A stretch of DNA of 64,000 bases from an uncultured Prevotella sp. (GTDB lineage: Bacteria; Bacteroidota; Bacteroidia; Bacteroidales; Bacteroidaceae), in assembly GCA_900320905.1 (NCBI GenBank), contig ONTZ01000012.1:18211-82210 (forward strand), read 5' to 3'. The notes under the pieces are model-generated. The model was not told where the DNA came from. It was given only the letters and a program-made list of their open reading frames with translations, and did no database searches. A program made the translations under genes and the position numbers. Below are positions 1-7,308 of the stretch, piece by piece (the first letter of the stretch is position 1; each line of letters starts with the position of its first letter).

Positions 1-163
1 AGGGTGCCAGATACTCTGCTGCCTTTGCATCAGGCTGTTGGTCATAGCGGCTGTCGATGATGATACGGCTCCGCTCCACGCTGGTCAGTTGGTAGTGCCT
101 GGGAGCACAGGAAACCATCACCAGCGTAGCAACAGAAGCCCAAATGACTTGTTTTGTTCTCAT
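1..163 (-). CDS. Lipoprotein, 5'-nucleotidase C-terminal-domain type (N-terminal part only)
   Basis: Only the first 54 codons are inside the window; the gene runs off the left edge. Read on the minus strand it starts MRTKQVIWASVATLVMVSC, a lipoprotein signal peptide with the lipobox cysteine at residue 19, so the product should be lipidated and exported. The following residues (YQLTSVERSRIIIDSRYD, then QPDAKAAEYLAP) resemble the start of small Bacteroidota lipoproteins that carry only the C-terminal domain of 5'-nucleotidase/UshA and usually pair with a separate metallophosphatase gene. The domain itself is not visible here, so the family call is from memory of N-terminal similarity. A TATCTTTG -7 box lies 20 nt upstream of the ATG. 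Confidence 0.55.
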   Translation of the reverse strand, partial: MRTKQVIWASVATLVMVSCAPRHYQLTSVERSRIIIDSRYDQQPDAKAAEYLAP

Positions 164-182
164 ACCTTTTCGATTTATGGGG

Positions 183-190
183 CAAAGATA
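183..190 (-). promoter_or_regulatory. -7 box (TATCTTTG) for the lipoprotein gene
   Basis: TATCTTTG on the minus strand fits the Bacteroidota TAnnTTTG element. No TTTG is present at the -33 distance; instead a heptamer array (203-230) starts exactly 12 nt upstream of the box. Confidence 0.6.
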
Positions 191-202
191 CGAAAAAAAA
201 AA

Positions 203-233
203 GAGAAATGTGAAATGAGGAATGAGAAATGTT
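203..233 (-). repeat. Heptamer-period array (TTTCTCA type), minus-strand copy
   Basis: Read on the minus strand the units are TTTCTCA, TTCCTCA, TTTCACA, TTTCTC. It differs at one of 27 positions from the plus-strand copy at 301-327, so the two arrays form an inverted pair around the divergent promoter region. It lies 12 nt upstream of the minus-strand -7 box. Confidence 0.85.
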
Positions 234-300
234 GATGACTACCGTCCCAAATGGTTAATTAATATTAAATTTCGGCCGAAATCCTACAAACAAATCATAA

Positions 301-328
301 TTTCTCATTCCTCATTTCTCATTTCTCA
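301..328 (+). repeat. Heptamer-period array (TTTCTCA type), plus-strand copy
   Basis: Four 7-nt units: TTTCTCA, TTCCTCA, TTTCTCA, TTTCTCA. The last TTTCTC ends 12 nt before the rplS -7 box, the same distance as the mirror copy has from its own -7 box. It occupies the place where a -33 element would normally be. Confidence 0.85.
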
Positions 329-339
329 CTAAAAAGCAG

Positions 340-347
340 TACCTTTG
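340..347 (+). promoter_or_regulatory. -7 box (TACCTTTG) for rplS
   Basis: TACCTTTG fits TAnnTTTG. Transcription from here would give a leader of about 85 nt before the rplS ATG at 441. There is no TTTG at -33. Confidence 0.7.
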
Positions 348-354
348 CACCCGC

Positions 355-440
355 TTTTCGGCGTAATCGCTGGCAGGAAGTATCGAGAGGCCTGTTATGT
401 TGCGTTGGAACGATACAACAAATTTAAGTTAAATAGTACA
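355..440 (+). other. rplS 5' leader, possible L19 autoregulatory leader
   Basis: The leader between the rplS promoter and its start codon contains a 6-bp stem, GTATCG (380-385) with CGATAC (411-416), around a 25-nt loop region. Ribosomal protein genes often carry autoregulatory leaders. Whether this one is a known L19 leader class cannot be decided by eye. Confidence 0.3.
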
Positions 441-803
441 ATGGATTTAATTAAAGTTGCTGAAGAAGCATTTGCAACCGGCAAGCAGTTCCCGGAGTTC
501 AAGGCTGGTGACACTGTGACTGTCGCTTACAAAATTATCGAAGGTTCAAAGGAGCGTATCCAGTTGTACCGTGGTGTGGTCATCAAGATCTGCGGTCACG
601 GTGAGAAGAAGCGCTTCACTGTTCGTAAGATGTCTGGCACCGTGGGTGTGGAGCGTATCTTCCCCATTGAGAGCCCGAACATCGAGAGCATCGAGGTTAA
701 CAAGGTTGGTAAGGTTCGTCGCGCTAAACTCTACTATCTGCGCAAACTTACAGGTAAGGCTGCCCGTATCAAGGAGAAGCGTCGTACCATTACAGCAGAA
801 TAA
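441..803 (+). CDS. rplS: 50S ribosomal protein L19
   Basis: Structural protein of the large ribosomal subunit, located at the 30S-50S interface. The 120-residue product has the usual family length and typical L19 sequence, such as the [13 protein letters not shown] segment near residue 20 and the [18 protein letters not shown] segment in the middle, followed by the basic RRAKLYYLR stretch. An in-frame reading extends 32 codons upstream to 345, but that part is the leader right after the -7 box and lacks L19 similarity, so ATG 441 ([11 protein letters not shown]) is the start. The gene is monocistronic: it has its own promoter at 340 and is followed by a strong terminator at 824. Confidence 0.97.
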   Translation: MDLIKVAEEAFATGKQFPEFKAGDTVTVAYKIIEGSKERIQLYRGVVIKICGHGEKKRFTVRKMSGTVGVERIFPIESPNIESIEVNKVGKVRRAKLYYLRKLTGKAARIKEKRRTITAE

Positions 804-823
804 TCAACTTTCGAGCAAACATG

Positions 824-850
824 AAGAGACCCAAAGTGGTCTCTTTTTTT
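824..850 (+). terminator. Intrinsic terminator of rplS
   Basis: Perfect 8-bp stem AAGAGACC/GGTCTCTT (824-831 with 838-845), 6-nt loop, then seven T residues (844-850). Confidence 0.9.
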
Positions 851-897
851 GTACACTGGCTTAAACCTTGTCCCCGTCCTTTCGTCAAAAGAACGTT

Positions 898-2616
898 ATG
901 AGAAAGATTCAGCACATTAGAAAACAATTGTTATCAGCGGCATTCCTCGTGACATCGACGAGTGCCTTTGCCCAGTTTGGAGGATTTGGCGGCTTCGGGG
1001 GCGGCATGCCCGATATGAGCAGTATGTTCCCCGCAGTAAAACACACCAAGGTGGATGAACTCAAATCGAACCTGCCTGTGATATATATCACAACGGAGAC
1101 GGCCCTGAATGCCCAGAAGAAGGTGACAGCCCACATGAAATGTGAGGGCTACGACGGCGCTATCGGCATCAAACTGCGTGGCAATAGTTCATTGAGTTTC
1201 AACCAGAAGAAATATACCCTTGAGACCCGCGACGAAACGGGCAAGGAACTGGATGTCGCCCTGTTGGGGATGCCCGCCCACAGCAAATGGGTACTGCTGG
1301 CACCCTATAATGACGTGTCGATGCTGCGCGACCCGCTGGCCTTCCAACTCTGGCGCGAGATGGGACACTGGGGGCCTCGCACCACGATGGTGGAACTGGT
1401 GATGGACGGTGAGTACCACGGTATCTATATCTTCTGCGAAGCCATCAAGCGGGGCGCAGAACGGGTGAACGTCAGTAAACTGAAGAAGAAAGACATCGAG
1501 GGCCGCGACCTGACGGGCGGCTATATCCTGCGCATCGACACTTATAATGAAGATGATGCTACCTTCCAGTCGAAGGTGCCGGGCATCGGCGACGGTATCA
1601 TGACGAGCCAGATTACCTGGTCGTGCATCTATCCGAAGAAAAAGAACCTGCAACCCGAGCAGTTTGCCTATATCCAGAACTTCGTCGATTCCATGGAGTT
1701 GGCTATCCAGAGCGAGGATTTTATGGATCCCGTGAAAGGCTATGCCCACTATATCGACGTGGAATCGTTCGTAGACTATTTCATCCACTCGGAACTCAGT
1801 CTGAATGCCGACGGCTACAAGCGCAGCGCCTATTTCTATAAGGAGAAACTGCACGAGGACGGTACAGGCGGTAAGATACATGCCGGTCCAGTGTGGGACT
1901 ACAATCTGGCCTACGGCAACTGCAACTTCTGCAATGCCAACAACTTGGAGGCGTGGTGCTTCGAGGGCGGCAACACCAACCCCACCCCAGCCTTCTGGCA
2001 ACGACTGTTGCAGGATCCTGCCTTCAGGAAAGCCGTCAAGACCCGTTATCAGGAACTGCGTAAGGGTATCCTCAGCACAGAGCACCTCTATGAATATATT
2101 GACAATCACGCCAAACTCGTGGCACAGTCCACAGACCGTCACTTCAAGGAGTATCCTGAGTTACTCGTCAGTCCTGAAAAAGCCAAGGCTTCACAAAAGG
2201 CCGCCAACTCGCAAGAAGGATCAGGCATGTTTGGCAGAGGCGGATTCGGAGGCTTTGGAGGCTTCGGCGGCATGGGAGGCTTCGGCGGTGGCGAAGGCGG
2301 TTTCGACCCCGTTGGGATGTTTGCCAACTACCGCGTCAGCAGTTATGCCGAGGAGATTACCATTGTGAAGAAATGGCTGGCAGACCGTCTCGCCTTCCTC
2401 GACAAGAACATCGACCGCTTCGACAAGGACTGGGAACCTCGTATCCAAGAGCCCGTAGAACGGAAGATGCAATTCCCTGGCGGTGGATTCCCTGGCGGAT
2501 TCCCTGGTGGTGATTTCCAGTTCCCAGAAGGAGGATTCCAATTCCCAGAGGGCGGATTCCCAGGTATGCCTCCTGGCGGTGGTTTCCCTGGTGGCGGATT
2601 CCCAGGCGGTTTCTAA
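898..2616 (+). CDS. Secreted CotH-like protein kinase family protein with Gly/Phe-rich ends
   Basis: 572 residues. ATG 898 gives a signal peptide ending AFAQ; a TTG ten codons upstream is less likely. The core has CotH-family features: GIKLRGNSSLSFNQKKYTLE, WVLLAPYNDVSMLRDPLAFQ, GGYILRIDTY and GPVWDYNLAYGN, the last resembling the metal-binding part of the atypical kinase fold. CotH proteins of Bacillus phosphorylate spore coat proteins; in Bacteroidota they are exported and their substrates are not known. Just after the signal peptide, again near residues 435-470, and at the C-terminus there are low-complexity stretches rich in GGFGG, FPEGGF and FPGGGF. These are unusual for a kinase and may anchor or scaffold the protein outside the cell. 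No operon partner is evident. Confidence 0.8.
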   Translation: MRKIQHIRKQLLSAAFLVTSTSAFAQFGGFGGFGGGMPDMSSMFPAVKHTKVDELKSNLPVIYITTETALNAQKKVTAHMKCEGYDGAIGIKLRGNSSLSFNQKKYTLETRDETGKELDVALLGMPAHSKWVLLAPYNDVSMLRDPLAFQLWREMGHWGPRTTMVELVMDGEYHGIYIFCEAIKRGAERVNVSKLKKKDIEGRDLTGGYILRIDTYNEDDATFQSKVPGIGDGIMTSQITWSCIYPKKKNLQPEQFAYIQNFVDSMELAIQSEDFMDPVKGYAHYIDVESFVDYFIHSELSLNADGYKRSAYFYKEKLHEDGTGGKIHAGPVWDYNLAYGNCNFCNANNLEAWCFEGGNTNPTPAFWQRLLQDPAFRKAVKTRYQELRKGILSTEHLYEYIDNHAKLVAQSTDRHFKEYPELLVSPEKAKASQKAANSQEGSGMFGRGGFGGFGGFGGMGGFGGGEGGFDPVGMFANYRVSSYAEEITIVKKWLADRLAFLDKNIDRFDKDWEPRIQEPVERKMQFPGGGFPGGFPGGDFQFPEGGFQFPEGGFPGMPPGGGFPGGGFPGGF

Positions 2617-2659
2617 CAGCCCCAAAACTGCGAGAACCCATTCCTAACTCGGAAAATCC

Positions 2660-2915
2660 TGCCCCAGATTCTGGGCAGACTTATGCACACCGGGCAGAAA
2701 CATGCCCCAGATTCAAGGGACATTTATGCACGGGGGGCAGAAACATGCCCCAGATCCAAGGGACATTTATGCACGGGGGGCAGAAACATGCCCCAGATTC
2801 AGGGCATGTTTTCCCGACCTCGGAATTTCTTCACCCAAATCCAGGGCAGACTTTTCCGACCTCGGAATGATATGCCCCAGTTTTGGGGCAAACTTTGCGG
2901 GATCGGAACGATTCC
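2660..2915. repeat. Array A: six palindrome-bearing 42-43 bp units
   Basis: A palindromic module of the type TGCCCCAGATTCTGGGCA starts at 2660, 2703, 2746, 2789, 2831 and 2873, giving spacings of 43, 43, 43, 42 and 42. The spacers are of two kinds: one with TTTATGCACGGGGGG, the other with the palindrome TTCCGACCTCGGAA. A preceding degenerate TTCCTAACTCGGAA is at 2641-2654, and the flank carries ACTGCGAGAAC from 2628. The same family recurs at 42566-42925 in opposite orientation. The whole interval 2617-3036 has no credible gene; short readings across it are made by the repeat. Confidence 0.9.
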
Positions 2916-3006
2916 ATTCTAAAGCAAATCACTCATTCTATTTTGAAAAATTGCAAAAATAATGCAGATTTCTAAAATAAAATGATAAACTATCAGGTTT
3001 TATTTG

Positions 3007-3014
3007 TATATTTG
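3007..3014 (+). promoter_or_regulatory. -7 box (TATATTTG) for the RloA/RloB pair
   Basis: TATATTTG, 22 nt upstream of the ATG at 3037 and followed by an AAGGAGAG ribosome-binding-like stretch at 3028. No good -33 element is seen. Confidence 0.5.
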
Positions 3015-3036
3015 CGGCAGAAAAGACAAGGAGAGT

Positions 3037-4320
3037 ATGATACAGGAAATTAAAATTAAGAACTTTCTTTCATTTAAGGATGAGGTAAAGTTCAGTTTTG
3101 AGGCTTCTAATGATAAATTCGCAGAAGATTCTCAAGTAGTACAAATTAATGAAAATACAAGGCTGTTGCGCTTTGCTATTGTGTATGGTTATAATGCTTC
3201 TGGTAAGTCTAATCTACTGAGTGTAATTCAAACTTTACATGATTTCTGGTTCAAAAAGCCAGAGGATGTGGATGAAAGAATAAATATTGTACCTTTTAAA
3301 TTAGATGTATCTTCTCCAAATCAACCTTCTGAATTCGAAATTGTCTTTTATGTCGATAGTGTAAAATACTGCTATCATTTAGTTGTTAATCAGCAGTTCG
3401 TGCATTCAGAAAAACTCTACTATTATAAGAGTTCGCAACCAACCCTTCTTTTTGATAGAGCATTTGAGGATGGACAATCATCTATTCATTTTAATCCCGC
3501 ACTAAAGATTAGTAGTCTCGTCAAAGAAAATATTACTGTGAGATGCTTGAAGAATATGTCTTTGTTTTCTGCAAGAAATCAAATAAATACAAGTATTCCT
3601 CTAATTGACGTCGCAAAAGATTGGTTGAAATCAGATTTCTTACGACCAATTATACCGACAACTGATCTTACGAGTTATGCACAAAAGAAAATATCAAACG
3701 ACAGAAATCTTACAAAGTATGTTTTAGGTTTTCTTCATGAGGCAGACTTTAATATAACAAACATTAAAACAGATGTGATATTTTATCCAATGTCTGAGGA
3801 TGTTTTGGATATGATTCTTCACGCGGAAGAAATATCTAAAGAAGAGAAAGAACGGATTGCTATAGAGAAGTCGTGGAAACAATTGCGAACAGAATTTGAG
3901 CACACGGTTGAGAACGAGAGGGGAATTGAAACATATCAATTAAGCCCATCCGAGAATGAAGAGTCAAGAGGAACCATGCGCACTTTCGGAATTGAGGCAG
4001 CACTTTATTACGCTTTAAAACATAGTGCATTTATGTCTATTGACGAAATAGAGACATCATTGCATCCGAAATTGTTGGAAATGATTTTATATGAGTATCT
4101 GAAAACTTCTTCACGTTCTCAACTTCTTGTGACCACACATAATGACGGCTTGTTGGATTTGATAGACGATCTGATAAGGAAAGACTCCGTATGGTTCACT
4201 GAGAAGGACAAGGCAGGTGTGACCGATTTGTATAAACTGACGGATTTTAGGGGTGTCAATCGTCTTTCATCTATTAGGGAGGCTTATCGGAACAAGCGTT
4301 TTGGTGCTACGATGAAATAA
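3037..4320 (+). CDS. AAA family ATPase, RloA/AbiLi-like
   Basis: 427-residue ATPase of the AAA_15/AAA_21 type that is the usual first gene of RloA-RloB (AbiL-like) phage-defence pairs. The N-terminus MIQEIKIKNFLSFKDE is typical of SMC/RecF-like ATPases. Walker A is GYNASGKSN (51-59), the Walker B region is SIDEIETSLHPKL (from about 334), and a switch histidine lies in TTHND (about 366). ATG 3037 is preferred over an upstream in-frame TTG because of AAGGAGAG just before it. The reading is clearly more AT-rich than its neighbours, which suggests acquisition by transfer. The partner gene starts 2 nt after the stop. In such systems the ATPase is thought to sense infection and release or activate the nuclease; that is inference for this copy. 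Confidence 0.82.
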   Translation: MIQEIKIKNFLSFKDEVKFSFEASNDKFAEDSQVVQINENTRLLRFAIVYGYNASGKSNLLSVIQTLHDFWFKKPEDVDERINIVPFKLDVSSPNQPSEFEIVFYVDSVKYCYHLVVNQQFVHSEKLYYYKSSQPTLLFDRAFEDGQSSIHFNPALKISSLVKENITVRCLKNMSLFSARNQINTSIPLIDVAKDWLKSDFLRPIIPTTDLTSYAQKKISNDRNLTKYVLGFLHEADFNITNIKTDVIFYPMSEDVLDMILHAEEISKEEKERIAIEKSWKQLRTEFEHTVENERGIETYQLSPSENEESRGTMRTFGIEAALYYALKHSAFMSIDEIETSLHPKLLEMILYEYLKTSSRSQLLVTTHNDGLLDLIDDLIRKDSVWFTEKDKAGVTDLYKLTDFRGVNRLSSIREAYRNKRFGATMK

Positions 4321-4322
4321 CA

Positions 4323-5039
4323 ATGGAAGAAAGAGAATTAGCAGAAGACATCAAACAGCAACAATACTTTGAGGCTGTACCCACCCCCTCACCTGAAATA
4401 GATGAGGGAACGAGAGAGATGGGGCCGCTCTACCCGTTCCTCATCAGTGGTGGCACCAATACTGAACGCTATTACTTCACTCATATCAACGACACAACGG
4501 ATTATAAGTTCAATATCAGACCAAAGTATTTTGCTGACGAATCTAATTACACGGAAGCATTTCCCAAAAGAATAAAAGAGATATTAGATGCCAATACAGA
4601 TGCTAAGATATTTTGTGTGTTCGATTGGGATACCATATATGGTGATGAGACTAAGTTGAAGAGACATGAAGATTTTGAAAAACAATTCAAAACGGAAATC
4701 TCAAATGGTAGTGTTGCTATTTGCCAAAGTATGCCAAGCATCGAATATTGGTTCTTGTTACACTTCGAGGATTATACAGAACTCTTAAAGGACTACCCTG
4801 CTGTTTCGAATCGTTTAGCACCATATATTAAGCCTTGTTTCCCTGATACGTCAAAAGGCCTGAAACAGTTATTGAAGATGAGGAAATACCTTGAAGATTC
4901 CACTTGGGTAAAGAATCTTTGTTCTGGCGGCAAACTGGATACTGCAATAAAACGGGCAGAAAACAATATCAAGACAGCAGAAACTGCTGGGGATTTGGAG
5001 AACCATTCCTATTCATATGTATATAAGGTTTTCAAATAA
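4323..5039 (+). CDS. RloB-like TOPRIM-type protein (putative defence effector)
   Basis: 238 residues. RloB-family marks are PFLISGGTNTERYYF with the conserved Glu48 after GGTNT, CVFDWDT with Asp101 and Asp103 (the D-x-D of a TOPRIM-like metal site), and PSIEYWFLLHF (138-148). These residues match the expected catalytic pattern of a nucleic-acid-cleaving effector. It starts 2 nt after the RloA-like ATPase stop, so the two are translated from one mRNA. Together they form an AbiL/RloAB-like two-gene unit, expected to act by abortive infection. The first 33 residues, before the conserved domain, are acidic and not recognised. Activity and phage range cannot be read from sequence. Confidence 0.8.
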   Translation: MEERELAEDIKQQQYFEAVPTPSPEIDEGTREMGPLYPFLISGGTNTERYYFTHINDTTDYKFNIRPKYFADESNYTEAFPKRIKEILDANTDAKIFCVFDWDTIYGDETKLKRHEDFEKQFKTEISNGSVAICQSMPSIEYWFLLHFEDYTELLKDYPAVSNRLAPYIKPCFPDTSKGLKQLLKMRKYLEDSTWVKNLCSGGKLDTAIKRAENNIKTAETAGDLENHSYSYVYKVFK

Positions 5040-5056
5040 CTAAGGCAAACATCTAT

Positions 5057-5500
5057 ATGTACAAAAAACAAATGAACAACAAACAACCACAATACGAAAC
5101 GATGCCGGAGCACTATGTGTTGTGCTTCAATGATGAGTGTGCATTGGCGGATGAGTGTCTGCATAGGTTGGCTGCACGAAGCGGACGACAAAAGGATGAG
5201 GTGGTGACGGCAGTGAATCCCGTGTGTAACAGTGGGAAGTCTTGTCGCTATTACAAGCCTAACAAAGTGGCAACGATGGCATACGGTATGAAAGGCTCGT
5301 TCCACGAAGTAAAGGCCGACCACATCGCCGCGCTACGAGATCACCTGATCAGTCATTTCGGGCGAGGCTCCTACTACTTGCGTCGCAACGGCCTGCGGCC
5401 CATCACGCCAGATGAACAGCAGTATATCGCCAGCGTATTCCGTAACTATGGATACGAATTGAAGTTCGACAGGATGGAAGAGGAGACTCAATGGTTGTAG
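5057..5500 (+). CDS. DUF6078-like protein with paired cysteines
   Basis: 147 residues (142 if the second ATG at 5072 is used). It resembles the small Bacteroidota family I know as DUF6078: CFNDECALADECLHR near the start, then CNSGKSCRYY. The four to five cysteines in two clusters suggest a metal site. No signal peptide or membrane segment is visible, so it is probably cytoplasmic. It follows the RloAB-like pair by 17 nt in the same direction and could be co-transcribed, but a role in defence is not shown. Its TAG stop is the first part of a 22-bp palindrome array. Confidence 0.6.
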   Translation: MYKKQMNNKQPQYETMPEHYVLCFNDECALADECLHRLAARSGRQKDEVVTAVNPVCNSGKSCRYYKPNKVATMAYGMKGSFHEVKADHIAALRDHLISHFGRGSYYLRRNGLRPITPDEQQYIASVFRNYGYELKFDRMEEETQWL

Positions 5501-5586
5501 TACAAGTGCTTTGTACTGGTAGTACAGAGCCTTTGTACTGGCAGTACAGAAGCCTTGTACCGCTGGTACAATAGTCTTGTACGATG
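5499..5586. repeat. Four 22-bp GTAC palindrome units
   Basis: Units start at 5499, 5521, 5543 and 5565 with an exact 22-bp period. Each is an imperfect palindrome, AGTACAnnngCnTTGTACT, followed by about four bases. The array begins inside the TAG stop codon of the upstream gene. The remaining intergenic sequence up to 5735 holds only a -7 box. Confidence 0.9.
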
Positions 5587-5659
5587 ATAAAACTACATGA
5601 ATAACTGCCTTAAATGCTAAAAAACGCACCAAAAGCACCGCTATATCAATTCTTTTTTG

Positions 5660-5667
5660 TATATTTG
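5660..5667 (+). promoter_or_regulatory. -7 box (TATATTTG) before the broken zinc-finger-type gene
   Basis: TATATTTG about 70 nt upstream of the ATG at 5736. No clear -33 partner at 19-21 nt. Confidence 0.45.
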
Positions 5668-5735
5668 CAGCATCATTAGCAAACGAGAGTACGATTGCAT
5701 TGTTAGAGAAATACGATAATTCTCATTAAATAATA

Positions 5736-6305
5736 ATGGCAAAGCTGACCACAGAAGAATTCATAGCAAAAGCCAAAGCGGTGCATGGGGATAGATACGA
5801 CTATTCCAAGGTGGAGTATGTCAATGCGTCCACAAAGGTCTGCATAATCTGTAAAAAGCATGGGGAATTTTGACAGAGGCCGTCTCATCACACCGATGGT
5901 CGAGGTTGTTCAAAGTGTGCTTCTGACGCTAATGCTGCCAATCTGAGAATTTGGACGAAAGAAAAATGTCGCGAAGTAGCATCGAATTATACTGAAATGA
6001 AAGCATTCAGGACAAAGAGCAAAGACGCTTATAATGCGGCCCTGAAACACAAATGGTTGAAAGAATACACATGGCTAACCTATAAAATTGATGTATCGAA
6101 ACCTAAGAAACAAAGACAAACATATACGCAAGAAGAAATAATCGAAAGACTACGTTCAATATTTGGAGAGCGCTATAGCTATGAGAAAGTAGTGTATAAA
6201 GCGATGAAAGTCCCCATAACACTTGTATGTCATGAGAAAGATGCTAAAGGGGTTGAACATGGTGAGTTCTCAATGCGCCTGGGCGTCAACTCATCACAAC
6301 GATGA
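5736..6305 (+). pseudogene. Nonsense-broken DUF723-like / homing-endonuclease-associated repeat protein
   Basis: The frame opens at ATG 5736 (KLTTEEFIAKAKAVHGDRYDY), hits TGA at 5871-5873 after CIICKKHGEF, then continues without interruption in the same frame to 6305. The residue at the stop is expected to be Trp (family pattern HGEFWQ.P..H..GRGC..C), so a single TGG to TGA change explains it. After the stop the frame still reads QRPSHHTDGRGCSKC, completing a C-x2-C, H, C-x2-C zinc-binding module. A second partial copy of the module (RYSYEKVVYK, HGEFSMR) near 6170-6280 ends abruptly. Such modules occur in phage and homing-endonuclease proteins. Confidence 0.65.
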
Positions 6306-6395
6306 CCGAATGGAAAGAGCAGTTAGAGAGGTTCTTGAAGATGTATGATTATGAGGTGCCTGACAGTGCTGGCACTGTGACCGTCGAGGGTCGGT
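6302..6395 (+). pseudogene. Short remnant resembling a virulence RhuM-family protein
   Basis: A reading that starts with ATGA overlap on the preceding stop gives MTEWKEQLERFLKMYDYEV, then PDSAGTVT. This resembles the internal W..L..FL....(I/V)...AGT(I/V)(T/S) segment of RhuM-type proteins. It has no counterpart of the rest of the family and its reading runs into the antisense of the ZIP gene, so it is at most a fragment. The call is tentative. Confidence 0.3.
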
Positions 6396-7220
6396 TTAGC
6401 CCATTACAACGTCTAGTACCATCATCAGGACAAAACCAACAGCAAAGCCTATCGTGCTGAGATTCGAGTGCTGACCATTGGAGGCTTCGGGTATCAGTTC
6501 CTCGACCACCACATAGAACATGGCACCTGCGGCAAAAGCCAACATATAGGGGAGTACTGGCATCAGCATAGATGCCAGCAACAAGACGGCAACGGCTCCA
6601 ATAGGCTCGACTGCTCCACTCAGGGAACCAAGAAGAAATGATTTCCAGCGACTATTCCCTGCGGCTCGCATCGGCATTGAGATGATGGCTCCCTCGGGAA
6701 CATTCTGGATGGCAATACCCAACGAAACAGCAACGGCACTGGCTAATGAAATATGAGCCGCCCCGTTCTCTGCTCCAGCAAATACCACACCAACGGCCAT
6801 ACCCTCAGGCAGATTATGGATGGTGACTGCAAGGGCAAGCATGGCTGTCTTGGACAGATGGGAACGCATACCCTCTGGTTTGTCCGTTCCGATATGCAGG
6901 TGCGGTGTCAGTTCGTCGATGAGTAGCAGGAATCCCATACCTAACAGGAACCCGAAAGCAGCAGGGAACACAGACCAAGCACCTTTATCAACCTCCATTT
7001 CCATTGACGGAATCAGTAGAGACCATACCGATGCCGCCACCATCACACCCGAGGCGAAACCAAGCAAGGACTTCTGTAGGCGCACAGACATTTCATCCTT
7101 CATCAGAAAGACAAAGGCCGAACCAAGCATTGTGCCTAGCAGGGGTATCAACAAGCCAATGACTATAGTTTCCATATAATCATTGGCAAAGGTACTCATT
7201 TTTTTATTATTATTCGTCAT
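6396..7220 (-). CDS. ZIP family metal transporter
   Basis: 274-residue inner-membrane protein of the ZIP family (ZupT/GufA group), which imports divalent metals such as zinc. It has about eight hydrophobic segments and the two family signatures HNLPEG (135-140) and QNVPEG (172-177), whose His, Asn and Glu residues line the metal site. A His-containing loop (TPHLHIGTDK, about 105-113) lies between segments three and four, where ZIP proteins carry the variable His-rich loop. The ATG at 7220 is used; a shorter start at METIVIGL (codon 16) would also keep all membrane segments. Single gene; no regulatory site such as a Fur or Zur box was recognised upstream. Confidence 0.9.
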   Translation of the reverse strand: MTNNNKKMSTFANDYMETIVIGLLIPLLGTMLGSAFVFLMKDEMSVRLQKSLLGFASGVMVAASVWSLLIPSMEMEVDKGAWSVFPAAFGFLLGMGFLLLIDELTPHLHIGTDKPEGMRSHLSKTAMLALAVTIHNLPEGMAVGVVFAGAENGAAHISLASAVAVSLGIAIQNVPEGAIISMPMRAAGNSRWKSFLLGSLSGAVEPIGAVAVLLLASMLMPVLPYMLAFAAGAMFYVVVEELIPEASNGQHSNLSTIGFAVGFVLMMVLDVVMG

Positions 7221-7308
7221 ATTACATTCATAATTTAGGATAGTTTATGAAGAAAAGGAAAGAATCACAAGGCCGAAGGTGCTCACAATCGAAAAAGTCC
7301 AAAAAACT

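Noticed and set aside
345-440. N-terminal extension of L19
   Set aside because: Starts within 8 nt of the -7 box and has no L19 similarity; accidental in-frame leader.
1189-2142. 317-codon open frame on the minus strand
   Set aside because: It is antisense to the CotH-like gene, which has signal peptide and family motifs; the minus product has no recognisable features.
2660-2915. CRISPR array
   Set aside because: Spacers are repeated, not unique, repeats are variable palindromes, and no cas gene is present; the same holds for array B.
2683-2962. Two short plus-strand readings with repeated MPQI-type peptides
   Set aside because: They are translations of array A; the same peptide appears in two frames because the unit is 43 bp.
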